DNA of 64,000 nt from Phytoactinopolyspora limicola. GTDB lineage: Bacteria; Actinomycetota; Actinomycetes; Jiangellales; Jiangellaceae. Of the stretch, positions 54,526 through 63,846 are shown piece after piece. Each line of letters starts with the position of its first letter. Within the stretch, counting starts at the first letter, position 1. Location of the stretch: assembly GCF_011320225.1 (NCBI RefSeq), contig NZ_JAAOEN010000002.1, positions 372,584 through 436,583 on the forward strand, read 5' to 3'. A program made the position numbers and the translations under genes. The notes under the pieces are model-generated. The model saw nothing but the letters and a program-made list of their open reading frames with translations. It had not been told where the DNA came from and did no database searches.

Positions 54526-54579
54526 GTGATCGGGTCGGCGATCGCGTCGTCATGACGACCGACCGTCCGGCCCGATCCT
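54526..54579. repeat. degenerate TGATC hairpin (L)
   Basis: GTGATCGGG...CCCGATCC outer arms enclose a perfect inner palindrome GTCGTCATGACGAC (54546-54559). It lies 14 bp after the second lipoprotein stop. It is a weaker, diverged member of the palindrome family. Confidence 0.5.
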
Positions 54580-54732
54580 GGGGTGGTGGGCCGGGCGACC
54601 ACGACGACGCCAGCATCAACGTGGCGGATGTCACTCGATCCTGGGCCCCCTGCGCGTGAACTTCGTCGCAACCTCGTCGCACCCCTCTGGTCTACCCTGC
54701 TGTGGGACCATCAAGCGGAGGGATAGACAACC

Positions 54733-56316
54733 GTGACCGAAGACGGCCCGGACATCCACACAACCGCGGGGAAGATCGCTGACCTGCAGAACCGGATCGA
54801 GGAGGCGGTTCACGCCGGCTCGGCTCGCGCGGTGGAGAAGCAGCATGCGCGGGGCAAGCAGACGGCCCGGGAGCGGATCGCGATGCTCGTGGACGAGGGC
54901 ACGTTCGTCGAGTTCGACGAGTTGGCCCGGCACCGCTCGACGGCCTTCGACATGGCGCAGAAACGTCCGTACGGCGACGGCGTCGTCACCGGAGTTGGCC
55001 TGGTCAACGGCCGCCAGGTGGCGCTGTTCAGCCAGGACGTCACCGTGTTCGGCGGCAGCCTCGGCCAGGTCTACGGGGAGAAGATCGTCAAGATCATCGA
55101 CTTCGCCCTGAAAACAGGTTGTCCCCTCATCGGCATCAACGAGGGTGGCGGCGCACGTATCCAGGAGGGTGTGGTCTCCCTCGGGCTCTACGGTGAGATC
55201 TTCCGACGTAACACCCTCGCCTCGGGCGTGATCCCGCAGATATCGCTGATCATGGGGGCGGCCGCGGGGGGCCATGTGTACTCTCCGGCCCTCACCGACT
55301 TCACCGTCATGGTGGACCAAACGTCGCAGATGTTCATCACCGGGCCCGACGTCATCAAAACCGTCACCGGCGAGGACGTCAGCATGGAAGAACTCGGCGG
55401 CGCCCACACCCACAACACCAAAAGCGGCAACGCCCACTACATGGGAGCCGACGAGGCCGACGCCATCGACTACGTCAAGGCGCTGCTGTCGTACCTCCCG
55501 CAGAACAACCTCGACGAGCCGCCCACATTTCCGGTCTCGGAGCCGGTCTACGAGGTCACCGACCACGACCGCGTCTTGGACACCCTGATCCCGGACAGCC
55601 CCAACCAGCCGTACAACATGCACCAAGTGATCGAGACCGTCCTCGATGACGACGAATTCCTGGAGGTGCAGCCGCTGTTCGCGGCGAACATCGTGGTCGG
55701 GTTCGGACGGATCGGCGGCCGTTCGGTCGGTATCGTGGCCAACCAGCCCATGCACCTCGCCGGCACCCTCGACATCGACGCCTCGGAGAAAGCGGCCAGG
55801 TTCGTCCGAACGTGCGACGCCTTCAACATCCCGGTGTTGACCTTCGTCGACGTCCCCGGCTTCCTACCCGGCACGGCCCAGGAGTGGGACGGCATCATCC
55901 GCCGCGGCGCCAAGCTGATCTACGCCTACGCCGAGGCCACCGTTCCACTCGTCACGGTGATCACCCGCAAAGCCTACGGCGGCGCCTACGACGTCATGGG
56001 ATCCAAACATCTCGGTGCCGACGTCAACTTCGCCTGGCCCACCGCGCAGATCGCGGTTATGGGTGCTCAGGGCGCGGTCAACATCCTCTACCGCCGAGAG
56101 CTGGCAACCTCCGGCGATCCCGACACCCGGCGCGCAGAGCTGATCACCGAATACGAGGACACGCTGGCCAACCCCTACACGGCCGCGGAGCGGGGTTACG
56201 TCGACGCGGTCATCGAGCCGTCGCGCACTCGGTCCGCCGTCGCGCAGGCGTTGCGGGCGCTGCGCACCAAACGAGAGACACTACCCCCGAAGAAACACGG
56301 CAACATCCCGTTGTGA
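54733..56316 (+). CDS. acyl-CoA carboxylase carboxyltransferase subunit (propionyl/acetyl-CoA), AccD5-like
   Basis: 527 residues. It transfers carboxyl from biotin to acyl-CoA. Crotonase-fold halves are complete: the N-terminal acyl-CoA pocket ([29 protein letters not shown]) and the C-terminal biotin pocket ([20 protein letters not shown], then [20 protein letters not shown]). It starts at a GTG with GGAGGG upstream. The order accD5-accE-maf matches mycobacteria. The biotinylated alpha subunit is not in the window. Confidence 0.93.
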   Translation: MTEDGPDIHTTAGKIADLQNRIEEAVHAGSARAVEKQHARGKQTARERIAMLVDEGTFVEFDELARHRSTAFDMAQKRPYGDGVVTGVGLVNGRQVALFSQDVTVFGGSLGQVYGEKIVKIIDFALKTGCPLIGINEGGGARIQEGVVSLGLYGEIFRRNTLASGVIPQISLIMGAAAGGHVYSPALTDFTVMVDQTSQMFITGPDVIKTVTGEDVSMEELGGAHTHNTKSGNAHYMGADEADAIDYVKALLSYLPQNNLDEPPTFPVSEPVYEVTDHDRVLDTLIPDSPNQPYNMHQVIETVLDDDEFLEVQPLFAANIVVGFGRIGGRSVGIVANQPMHLAGTLDIDASEKAARFVRTCDAFNIPVLTFVDVPGFLPGTAQEWDGIIRRGAKLIYAYAEATVPLVTVITRKAYGGAYDVMGSKHLGADVNFAWPTAQIAVMGAQGAVNILYRRELATSGDPDTRRAELITEYEDTLANPYTAAERGYVDAVIEPSRTRSAVAQALRALRTKRETLPPKKHGNIPL

Positions 56317-56358
56317 CGGCCGAAGCCGTCGGCCACCCTGACGCTGGAGGAACAGTTC

Positions 56359-56781
56359 ATGTCCGATACCGCTGGAGGCGGACTGGACACCCATACCCGG
56401 GTGACCGGCACGGGGCCGGTGCCACGCCCACCTCTTCACCGGCGGCTGGCGCCGGGCACCTGGTTCCGGATCGTCGCGATCGCCGAGGCACTCTCATGGG
56501 CCGGGTTATTGGTCGGGATGTTGTTCAAATACGTGATCAGCGACACCGAGATCGGCGTCGAGATTTTCGGGCCGATTCACGGTGCCGTGTTCATCATCTA
56601 CCTAGTGGTGACCCTGCTGGTTTTCCGGCCGCTGCGCTGGGGGCTATGGACGACGGCATGGGCGTTGGCGGCCAGCGTCCCGCCCCTCACGACGCTGATC
56701 TTCGAGCGGTGGGCGATGCGCACCGGACGTCTAGACCCCGGCAGCATCCCCCGCGACGAAAGAAGATCACCTGGTGTCTAG
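56359..56781 (+). CDS. DUF3817 membrane protein
   Basis: 140 residues with three membrane helices and the family pattern FRIVAIAEALSWAGLLVGMLF and GPIHGAVFIIYL. DUF3817 proteins are common in actinobacteria; function unknown. It lies between accD5 and accE, 42 bp after accD5, with GGAGG before the ATG. Confidence 0.88.
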   Translation: MSDTAGGGLDTHTRVTGTGPVPRPPLHRRLAPGTWFRIVAIAEALSWAGLLVGMLFKYVISDTEIGVEIFGPIHGAVFIIYLVVTLLVFRPLRWGLWTTAWALAASVPPLTTLIFERWAMRTGRLDPGSIPRDERRSPGV

Positions 56782-56797
56782 CATTAGACTTCAGCAC

Positions 56798-57031
56798 ATG
56801 AGCGACGAGACCCCGGCAGCCGACGACCAGCCACTGGTCCAGGTCGTCACAGGCCACCCCTCCGACGACGAACTCGCCGCCGTCGTGGCCGTGATCTCGG
56901 CGAAGTCCGCTGCTCCAGCCGACCCGCCCGAACCGGCACAGCCATCCACGTGGGCCGCCTACTGGCGCACCGTACGCACGCCGCTGCGGCCCGGGCCTGG
57001 CGCCTGGCGCAGCAGCGCGCTCCCGCGCTGA
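56798..57031 (+). CDS. acyl-CoA carboxylase epsilon subunit
   Basis: 77 residues. The C-terminal motif WAAYWRTVRTPLRPGPGAWR and the domain start VQVVTGHPSDDELAAVVAVI match AccE, the small subunit that stabilises the AccA3-AccD5 complex. The ATG at 56798 follows a TAGACT box by 7 nt with no Shine-Dalgarno sequence. It lies downstream of accD5 and DUF3817. Confidence 0.85.
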   Translation: MSDETPAADDQPLVQVVTGHPSDDELAAVVAVISAKSAAPADPPEPAQPSTWAAYWRTVRTPLRPGPGAWRSSALPR

Positions 57032-57137
57032 GCACCGCCTCCTTGGAGCCCGCCGAACTCCTCGGCCCATCCGGAGGTGCTCGTCTCGGTGCGAATATCA
57101 GATGCCCGGCTCGCGGCCGGCCCAGTAAGGTGCCGCC

Positions 57138-58829
57138 ATGAGCCACACCTCCTCGCCGCCCGTGAGCCAGCCCGATGCGATGAGCGTGGACGGCGTCGCC
57201 GACCAATACGTCGATCACCTCGTGCGGCTAGACCCCTACGAAGCGACGTTCGCTGGCGTGGCTGGTCACGACCACCTGTCCACGGATCTCTCGCCGGACG
57301 GGTACGCCGAGCGGCTGGCATTGGTCAAGCGGACCCTGGCCGGTCTGGAGAGAGCCGTCGCCAACGAGGACCGCGAGTCGGTGGCTCGCGATGCCATGCG
57401 CGAGCGGCTGGAATGCGAGATCGCGTGCGAGGAAGCCGGGCTCAACCGAGTCATTCGTAACTTGGCCAGCCCCATGCATGCCGTCCGCGAGGCCTTCGAT
57501 CTCATGTCGACGCAGACCGCCGACGACTGGCAGGCCATCGCCTCGCGGCTCGCCGATGTCCCGACCAACCTCGACCGTTATCGCGCAACGATCGAAGCCG
57601 ACCTCGCCGCCGGCCTGACACCAGCACGCCGCCAGGTGGGCGCCGTCATCGAGCAGGCCAACCAAGTGAACAAGGACGGGTTCTTCACCGGCTTGGTGGA
57701 GACGGCACCCGCCCCGCAGCGTGGCGAGCTGGACCGGCTGGCCGTGGCGGCCGGCGAGGCATTCAGCCGGTTCGCCGACTATCTCGGCGACCACGTACAC
57801 CAACGGGCCCGGGCCGACGACCACGTCGGGCGAGACGTCTACCGGATCGCCAGCCGCAACTTCCTCGGCGCGGAGATCGACCTCGACGAGACCTACGCGT
57901 GGGGCCTGGCCGAGCTCTACCGCATCGAAGCCGAACAGGCGGAGCTAGCGCGGCGGATCGTACCGGGCGGGTCGGTTGATGACGCCGTGGCCGCACTGGA
58001 TGCCGACCCGGCACGCAACATCGCCGGAACCGAGCGGTTCCGGGCATGGATGCAGGAGCTGTCCGACCGCACCATCGCCGAGATGAACGGCACCCATTTC
58101 GACATCCCCGACCCGATCCGGACCCTTGAGTGCCGAATCGCCCCCACCCGCGACGGTGTTATGTACTACACCGGGCCCAGCGAAGACTTCTCCCGGCCCG
58201 GCCGGATGTGGTGGTCCGTGCCGGAAGGGATCAGCACCTTCTCCACGTGGCGGGAGACGACGACGGTATTCCACGAAGGAGTACCAGGTCATCACCTTCA
58301 GGTCGCCCAGGTGGCGTACCACAAAGAGGCGCTCAACCGGTGGCAACGGCTCTTCTGCTGGATCTCCGGCCACGGCGAGGGGTGGGCCCTTTACGCCGAA
58401 CGGCTGATGGGAGAACTCGGCTACCTCGACGATCCCGCCGACCGGTTGGGCATGCTCGACGCACAGGCGTTCCGGGCCGCGCGGGTCGTCATCGACATCG
58501 GTGTGCACCTGGGGCTCGACATCCCCGACGAGGTGGTGCGCCGCGACGGGCTGGCGCCCGGCCCGTGGACGGCCGAGTCAGCCTACGAGTTCCTCGACCT
58601 GCATACCCGCCAGGCACCGGAGGTGATCCAGTTCGAGATCACCCGATACCTAGGGTGGCCGGGACAAGCCCCGTCGTACAAGGTTGGTGAGCGGATCTGG
58701 ATGGCCGCCCGCGAGGAAGCCCGCCGGCGCAAGGGTGCGGCGTTCGACCTCAAGGAATTCCACCGCCAGGCCCTCAACTTGGGCAGCATCGGCCTAGACC
58801 CACTGCAGGACGCCCTCGCCCGGCTATAA
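57138..58829 (+). CDS. DUF885 family putative metallopeptidase
   Basis: 563 residues, mostly helical. The DUF885 metal motif HEGVPGHH is at residues 379-386; a downstream EGWALYAERL block supplies the further ligand Glu. The family is treated as gluzincin-like metallopeptidases of unknown substrate. No signal peptide, so cytoplasmic. TAAGGT ends 6 nt before the ATG, indicating a leaderless mRNA. A 19-bp tandem repeat array begins 3 bp after its stop. Confidence 0.85.
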   Translation: MSHTSSPPVSQPDAMSVDGVADQYVDHLVRLDPYEATFAGVAGHDHLSTDLSPDGYAERLALVKRTLAGLERAVANEDRESVARDAMRERLECEIACEEAGLNRVIRNLASPMHAVREAFDLMSTQTADDWQAIASRLADVPTNLDRYRATIEADLAAGLTPARRQVGAVIEQANQVNKDGFFTGLVETAPAPQRGELDRLAVAAGEAFSRFADYLGDHVHQRARADDHVGRDVYRIASRNFLGAEIDLDETYAWGLAELYRIEAEQAELARRIVPGGSVDDAVAALDADPARNIAGTERFRAWMQELSDRTIAEMNGTHFDIPDPIRTLECRIAPTRDGVMYYTGPSEDFSRPGRMWWSVPEGISTFSTWRETTTVFHEGVPGHHLQVAQVAYHKEALNRWQRLFCWISGHGEGWALYAERLMGELGYLDDPADRLGMLDAQAFRAARVVIDIGVHLGLDIPDEVVRRDGLAPGPWTAESAYEFLDLHTRQAPEVIQFEITRYLGWPGQAPSYKVGERIWMAAREEARRRKGAAFDLKEFHRQALNLGSIGLDPLQDALARL

Positions 58830-58831
58830 CC

Positions 58832-58983
58832 CTCGACCGCGATGGGCAAGCTCGACCGCGGTTGGCGAGCTCGACCGCGGTTGGCGAGCTCGACCGCGGT
58901 TGGCGAGCTCGACCGCGGTTGGCGAGCTCGACCGCGGTTGGCGAGCTCGACCGCGGTTGGCGAGCTCGACCGCGGTTACAACC
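58832..58983. repeat. 19-bp tandem repeat array, eight units
   Basis: Six perfect copies of CTCGACCGCGGTTGGCGAG (58851-58964) are flanked by one diverged copy on each side. Each unit contains the palindrome ACCGCGGT, and each junction creates CGAGCTCG. The period is not a multiple of three, so the repeat-rich reading frames across it are not protein. Confidence 0.97.
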
Positions 58984-59115
58984 CTCGACCGCCCTGAGCG
59001 ACAGGTGAGCATGCGGGCATGATCGCTCGCTGGGGTGCCTCGCCGGCACACCTGCGCCCGGCATTCGCCGAATCCACCGAGCTATTTGTGATCAACTTCG
59101 GTAATGTGTGGGCGC

Positions 59116-59754
59116 GTGACCGTCACCCGTCTGCTCCTCGCGTCCACATCCCCGGCGCGCCTGGCCACACTCCGCTCTGCCGGGATCGAGCCAGTCGTCC
59201 ATCCGCCGGGTGTGGACGAAGAGTTGTTCCTCGCCGAAGCCGAAACCCGATTCGGCCCGCTTGCCCCCGTCGACGTCGCCTTGACACTGGCGCGAGCCAA
59301 GTCCGAGGCGGTGAGCAGCACCGTGTCCGGCGACATCCTCGTGCTCGGGTGCGACTCCGTGCTGGAGTTCGACAAACAGCTGTTCGGCAAACCCGCCGAC
59401 GCTGCCCAGGCTGTCCAACGGTGGCGCCTCATGCGTGGCGGCAGCGGCATACTCCACACCGGCCACTGGTTGGTCGACGTCCGTTCACCGGCCGACGGCG
59501 GTACCGGCGGCGCGATCGGGGCCAGCGCCTCCACCCACGTCCACTTCGCCGATCTCACCGACGACGAAATCGACACCTACGTCGCCACCGGCGAACCCCT
59601 ACGAGTGGCCGGGGCCTTCACCATCGATGGACTCGGCGGACCGTTCATCGCCAGCCTCGAAGGTGATCACCACAACGTCATCGGACTGTCGCTGCCGCTG
59701 CTCCGCAACCTGCTGGCCGACCTCGGCGTCGCCATTACCGACCTCTGGCGCTAA
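59116..59754 (+). CDS. maf: Maf family nucleoside triphosphate pyrophosphatase
   Basis: 212 residues. It hydrolyses modified or canonical NTPs to NMP plus pyrophosphate. Motifs LLLASTSPARLATL (phosphate binding), VLGCDSVLEF (Asp catalytic) and FTIDGLGGPF are intact. The GTG at 59116 is preferred, since the upstream ATG at 59104 lies inside a TAATGT -10-like box. The gene order accE-maf is conserved in mycobacteria. Confidence 0.92.
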   Translation: MTVTRLLLASTSPARLATLRSAGIEPVVHPPGVDEELFLAEAETRFGPLAPVDVALTLARAKSEAVSSTVSGDILVLGCDSVLEFDKQLFGKPADAAQAVQRWRLMRGGSGILHTGHWLVDVRSPADGGTGGAIGASASTHVHFADLTDDEIDTYVATGEPLRVAGAFTIDGLGGPFIASLEGDHHNVIGLSLPLLRNLLADLGVAITDLWR

Positions 59755-59784
59755 CCCCGACCGCGCCGCCCCACCCGCCGCCCC

Positions 59785-60451
59785 GTTGTGCACCTGATCT
59801 CCGTTTTGACGCCTGATCGTTTTCGTGGCGACGATCAGATGCGTCGGTGGTGACGACGGCCAGTGCCGACGTGCGGTAGCGGCGTCTGATCGTCTCCACG
59901 ATGTGGGACGGCTAGTGATCAGATGCGCGAACGGGCGTGTGGTGTCCGGTAGTGCATCTGATCCTTTCGAGGCGGCACCGTGTGATCGTGTCGAGGCGGC
60001 ACCCGTATCCCATCGGATGTGGCGTTCGCGTGCGGCGCGCGGCAGTGGCGCGCGGGGTGCCAGTGCCGCCGATTTCCCCAGGCTGCTGACCGGCGCTCAC
60101 CGGGGTAGCCCGGAGCTGGAGCCCGGGGTGGTGCGTTGACCGCCTCCACAACTACGACATTTCACCAACGCCAACAAGCGGCCAGCGCACCAGGCCTCAG
60201 CCGAGGGCGCTGCGCTCGTTCACAACGCGCACCCGCGAGCCCAGCACACTCACCTGGCGCCCACCGCGACACGATCAGATGCACGAAATGACACCACACG
60301 CCCGTTCGCGCATCTGATCACTAGCCGTCCCACATCGTGGAGACGATCAGACGCCGCTACCGCACGTCGGCACTGGCCGTCGTCACCACCGACGCATCTG
60401 ATCGTCGCCACGAAAACGATCAGGCGTCAAAACGGAGATCAGGTGCACAAC
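59785..60451. repeat. giant inverted repeat J: 162-bp perfect arms
   Basis: 59785-59946 is the exact reverse complement of 60290-60451; the loop is 343 bp. Each arm contains several TGATC/GATCA motifs that make smaller nested hairpins, such as CTGATCGT...ACGATCAG. It fills the space between maf and the convergent carboxyltransferase gene, 30 bp after one stop and 5 bp before the other. Confidence 0.98.
59947..60289. other. loop of inverted repeat J, no gene recognised
   Basis: 343 bp without a convincing coding frame. It contains a direct repeat TCGAGGCGGCACC (two copies near 59967-59998) and further TGATC motifs near its edges. No transposase fragment was recognised. Confidence 0.55.
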
Positions 60452-60456
60452 CGGGG

Positions 60457-61986
60457 TTAGACGGGTGGGACGCCGTGGCGTCGATCCGAGAACCGCCGAT
60501 CCTTGCGGGCAGCCGCCGCCAGCCGGGCGACGATCTCGTCCCGAAGCTGCTCGGGCTCCACGATCGCATCGATCACGAGGTCGGATGCCAGCCGCAGGAT
60601 GTCGATGTCGGCCTCGTATTCCAGGCGCAGGCTCTCGACGTAGGCGGCTCGCTCGGACTCGTCTTCGATGGCGGCGATCCGGTTGAAGTACACCGCGTTG
60701 ATCGCCGCCTCGGGGCCCATCACGGCGATCTTCGCGGTCGGCAACGCGAGGCATGCGTCGGGTCCGAAGCCGGGTCCACACATCGCGTACAGCCCGGCGC
60801 CATAGGCCTTGCGCACGATCACCGACACCGTGGGTACGGTCGCTTCGGACACCGCCGTGATCATCTTGGCACCGTGCCGGATGATGCCCTGCCGCTCCAC
60901 AGCCGAGCCGATCATGAAGCCGGGCACGTCGGCCAGGTAGATCAGGGGCACGTTGAACGCGTCGCACAGCCAGATGAATCGGGCTGCCTTGTCCGCCGAG
61001 TCGACGAACAGCACACCGCCCTTCACCGCGGGCTGATTGGCGACGACGCCCACTACCTGTCCTTCCAGCAACCCGAAACCGGTGACTAGTTCACTCGCGA
61101 ATAGCGGCTTGACCTCGAAGAACGAGTCACCGTCCAGGATCGAGTCGATCACCTGGTGGATGTCGTAACCCATCGACTCGTCGGCTGGTACCAGGTCGGC
61201 GGTGAACGGCCGGGCCGGTTGATCACCGGCATACGATGGCGGGTCGGCCCGCCACGACGAGGGCAGGTAGGAGAAGAACGCCTTGGCTTGGTCGATGGCG
61301 TCGGCGTCGTCGGCGGCTAGGTTGTCGCCGCAGCCCGAGACGGTGGCATGCATCCGGGCGCCACCCATCTCTTCCAGGCTGATCTGCTCACCCACAACCA
61401 TCTCGGCCATCCGCGGGGAGCCGAGGTACATCGATGCGTTGCCCTCGACCATGATGACGATGTCGCAGAACGACGGGATGTACGCTCCGCCGGCTGCGCT
61501 GGGGCCGAATAGGCAGCAGATCTGCGGCACCTTGCCGGACAACGCCACCTGGTTGTGGAAGATTCGCCCGGCACCGCGCCGGCCAGGGAACAGCTCGACC
61601 TGGTCGGTGATGCGGGCCCCGGCGGAGTCGATGAACCAGAACACCGGCAGTTCGTCGCGCAGCGCCAGCTCAGTGATGCGCACGATCTTCTCGACGGTAC
61701 GTGCACCCCAGGAACCGGCTTTGACGGTGGGGTCGTTGGCGACGACGAGCGCCGGGCGGCCGTTCACGAGCCCGCGCCCGGTGACGACCCCGTCCGCCGG
61801 TAGCCCGCTGGCCTGTGCGTTGGCCAGCTGCCCGTCTTCGACGAAGGTCCCCTCGTCGAACAGCAGCGCGAGCCGGTCGCGGACGTAGAGCTTGCCCTGT
61901 GTGGCGAGCTTGGCCGCTCCGGCTTCCGACGGCCGCAGCGTCGTGTCCCGCGCGGTGGCGACATCAGCGTAGTGATCCTCGGCCAC
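60457..61986 (-). CDS. acyl-CoA carboxylase carboxyltransferase subunit, probably leucine/acyl-CoA catabolism
   Basis: 509 residues, a complete carboxyltransferase beta subunit (IDSAGARITDQVELFPGRRG, FGPSAAGGAYIPSFCD, VPGFMIGSAVERQGIIRHGA). The RGAGRIFHNQV block and the neighbours point to methylcrotonyl-CoA- or geranyl-CoA-type carboxylases over AccD5. It lies 125 bp after the acyl-CoA dehydrogenase in the same operon. No biotin subunit or HMG-CoA lyase is present, so the specific substrate is inferred. Confidence 0.87.
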   Translation of the reverse strand: MAEDHYADVATARDTTLRPSEAGAAKLATQGKLYVRDRLALLFDEGTFVEDGQLANAQASGLPADGVVTGRGLVNGRPALVVANDPTVKAGSWGARTVEKIVRITELALRDELPVFWFIDSAGARITDQVELFPGRRGAGRIFHNQVALSGKVPQICCLFGPSAAGGAYIPSFCDIVIMVEGNASMYLGSPRMAEMVVGEQISLEEMGGARMHATVSGCGDNLAADDADAIDQAKAFFSYLPSSWRADPPSYAGDQPARPFTADLVPADESMGYDIHQVIDSILDGDSFFEVKPLFASELVTGFGLLEGQVVGVVANQPAVKGGVLFVDSADKAARFIWLCDAFNVPLIYLADVPGFMIGSAVERQGIIRHGAKMITAVSEATVPTVSVIVRKAYGAGLYAMCGPGFGPDACLALPTAKIAVMGPEAAINAVYFNRIAAIEDESERAAYVESLRLEYEADIDILRLASDLVIDAIVEPEQLRDEIVARLAAAARKDRRFSDRRHGVPPV

Positions 61987-62111
61987 GGCTCACGCTCCCC
62001 TTCTCGTCGATCTGTCAGGGTAGCCAAACACGTGCGTCCAGGTCGCCGACTTGTCCGGCCTGACCGGTGGGAAAGATGAGGTGGGGCGGCCGGCCGTAAT
62101 GGTGTGTGTTG

Positions 62112-63278
62112 TCATTCGACCGGCAGGCCCAAGCCGCGGGCGATGAGCAGCCGCTGGACCTCACTGGTGCCTTCCCCGATCTCCAGGATCTTCGCGTCGC
62201 GGTAGAACCGGGCGACGGGGTACTCCTCCATGAAGCCGTAGCCGCCGTGCACCTGGGTGGCGATCCGAGTGGAGGTGACGGCGAACTCGGTGGCCTGCAG
62301 CTTGGCAACCGACGCCGCCTGTTTCACCGCGGCGGACGCAGCCCCCGCGTCGCGCAGCGATGCCGCCCGATAGGTGAGCAATCGGGCCGACTCCGCCATG
62401 ACGTGGAGGTCGGCGATCTGGAACGCCACCCCTTGTTTGCGCCCGATGGGGACGCCGAAGGCTGTGCGTTCGTTGGCGTAGGCCACCGACGCTTCGAGCA
62501 TCGCCTGAATACATCCCACGGCGAGCGCGGCGATGGCGATCCGGCCATCGTCGAGAGTGGCGAGGAACTGGGCGAACCCTTTGCCTCTGGCCCCGAGCAG
62601 GTGGTCGGCCGGCACCCGGGCACCGGTGAACGTTAGTGGGTGCGTGTCGGAGGCGTGCCATCCGAGCTTGTGATACGCCGGTTCGACGGTGAACCCGGGA
62701 GTACCCGCCGGGACGATGATCGCCGAGATCTCGGGTTCACCGGCGTCAGTGGTGCCGGTGCGCGCGGTGATGGTTACACATGAGGTGAGATCGCTGCCGG
62801 AGTTGGTGATGAATTGTTTGGCTCCGTCGATGGCCCACTCGTCGCCGTCGAGGACCGCCCGAGTCGACGTGGCGCCGGCGTCGGAGCCGGAGCCGGGTTC
62901 AGTGAGACCGAATCCGGCGAGCGCCCGGCCGGCCGTGAGGTCTGGCAGCCAGCGCTGTTTCTGCTCGTCGGTGCCGTAGTTGAGGATCGGGTTGATGCCG
63001 AGCCCGACGGCCGCCTCCAGGGTGATCCCCAGCGACTGGTCGACCCGTCCGATCTCCTCGATGGCGACACAGAGGCTGGTCAGGTCTCCACCCGAGCCCC
63101 CGTACTCCTCGGGCGCGGTTAAGCCGAACAGTCCTAACTCACCCATGGCCCGGACCACGCCGACCGGAAAATGGTGGTCGAGGTCCCACTGCGCTGCGTG
63201 CGGTGCGATCTCCGCCCGGGCGAACTCCCGGACCACTTTGCGGAACGTCTCGTGTTCTGCCGACAGCTCGAATGGCAT
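62112..63278 (-). CDS. acyl-CoA dehydrogenase, isovaleryl/short-chain type
   Basis: 388 residues. FAD-dependent alpha,beta-desaturation of acyl-CoA. Motifs: FGLTEPGSGSDAGA, FITNSGSDLTS, and C-terminal QVHGGYGFMEEYPVARFYRD with the EGTSEVQR segment. The ATG at 63278 is preferred; upstream codons fall over the promoter and operator region. It is first in the operon and divergent from the MerR regulator, like liuA. Confidence 0.92.
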   Translation of the reverse strand: MPFELSAEHETFRKVVREFARAEIAPHAAQWDLDHHFPVGVVRAMGELGLFGLTAPEEYGGSGGDLTSLCVAIEEIGRVDQSLGITLEAAVGLGINPILNYGTDEQKQRWLPDLTAGRALAGFGLTEPGSGSDAGATSTRAVLDGDEWAIDGAKQFITNSGSDLTSCVTITARTGTTDAGEPEISAIIVPAGTPGFTVEPAYHKLGWHASDTHPLTFTGARVPADHLLGARGKGFAQFLATLDDGRIAIAALAVGCIQAMLEASVAYANERTAFGVPIGRKQGVAFQIADLHVMAESARLLTYRAASLRDAGAASAAVKQAASVAKLQATEFAVTSTRIATQVHGGYGFMEEYPVARFYRDAKILEIGEGTSEVQRLLIARGLGLPVE

Positions 63279-63316
63279 GTGTGCGTCACCTCGTCGTGAT
63301 CGCGGACATCGGTTGA

Positions 63317-63336
63317 CGCTTACGTTAACGTAAGCG
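63317..63336. promoter_or_regulatory. LiuR-type operator between merR and the acyl-CoA dehydrogenase gene
   Basis: A perfect 20-bp palindrome, CGCTTACGTTAACGTAAGCG, sits within a TTGACG-N19-TAGGGC promoter (63313-63343) reading toward merR. The 19-bp spacer and the ACGTTAACGT core fit MerR/LiuR family control of branched-chain acyl-CoA degradation. Confidence 0.8.
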
Positions 63337-63423
63337 ATAGGGCGACGCCAGACCACGAGGCAGCCTGCCGGAGGATGAACGCCGGAATCACCGAAGAGCA
63401 CCATCACCGAAGCGAGAGGAGCG

Positions 63424-63822
63424 ATGACGTTGGGCGCCGCCCGGACCTGGACGATCACCGAACTCGCGAACGAGTTCGGCGTCACGCTCCGCACCATCCG
63501 CTTCTACGAGGAGCAGGACCTCCTCAGCCCGGCTCGGGAGGGCAGCCAGCGTATCTTCGGCGAGGGCGACCGGGTGCGCCTGAAACTCGTCTTACGCGGC
63601 AAGCGCCTCGGGTTCTCCCTGACCGAGATCAAGAAGATCGTCGGCATGTACGACACCGACGTAGGCGAAGCCGGACAGCTCGAATACTTACTTCAGCAGA
63701 TCACCCAACGCCGCGCCGAGCTGGAGTCCAGGTTGCGGGACATCCAAGCGATCCTGACCGAGTTCGACGAGCTGGAGCAGCGCTGCCGGTCCGATCTTCA
63801 TCGGCTGGGCAGCGGGTCGTGA
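63424..63822 (+). CDS. MerR family regulator, LiuR-like
   Basis: 132 residues. MerR HTH (TWTITELANEFGVTLRTIRF) and dimerisation coiled coil. The EEQDLLSP and RLKLVLRGKRLGFSLTEIKK blocks are typical of LiuR, which represses branched-chain amino acid and fatty acid degradation genes and responds to their acyl-CoA intermediates. It is divergent from its presumed target operon. The start has GAGGAG upstream. Confidence 0.9.
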   Translation: MTLGAARTWTITELANEFGVTLRTIRFYEEQDLLSPAREGSQRIFGEGDRVRLKLVLRGKRLGFSLTEIKKIVGMYDTDVGEAGQLEYLLQQITQRRAELESRLRDIQAILTEFDELEQRCRSDLHRLGSGS

Positions 63823-63828
63823 TTGGTA

Positions 63829-63846
63829 GGCCGTCAGGAGACGGCC
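63829..63846. terminator. hairpin between convergent genes at the right edge
   Basis: GGCCGTC-AGGA-GACGGCC, a perfect 7-bp stem with a 4-nt loop, lies 6 nt after the merR stop and contains the stop codon (63834-63836) of the convergent partial gene. Confidence 0.6.

Noticed and set aside
58832-58983. CRISPR-like array
   Set aside because: Units are contiguous without unique spacers, so it is a simple tandem repeat; no cas genes are present.
58774-59064. repeat-rich frame with recurring SSSPTAVELANRGRARQ-like units
   Set aside because: Produced by the 19-bp DNA tandem repeat; the period is not a multiple of three, and there is no start signal.
59785-60451. insertion sequence or MITE with terminal inverted repeats
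   Set aside because: No transposase remnant in the loop and no clear target-site duplication next to the arms; left as a giant palindrome of unknown origin.
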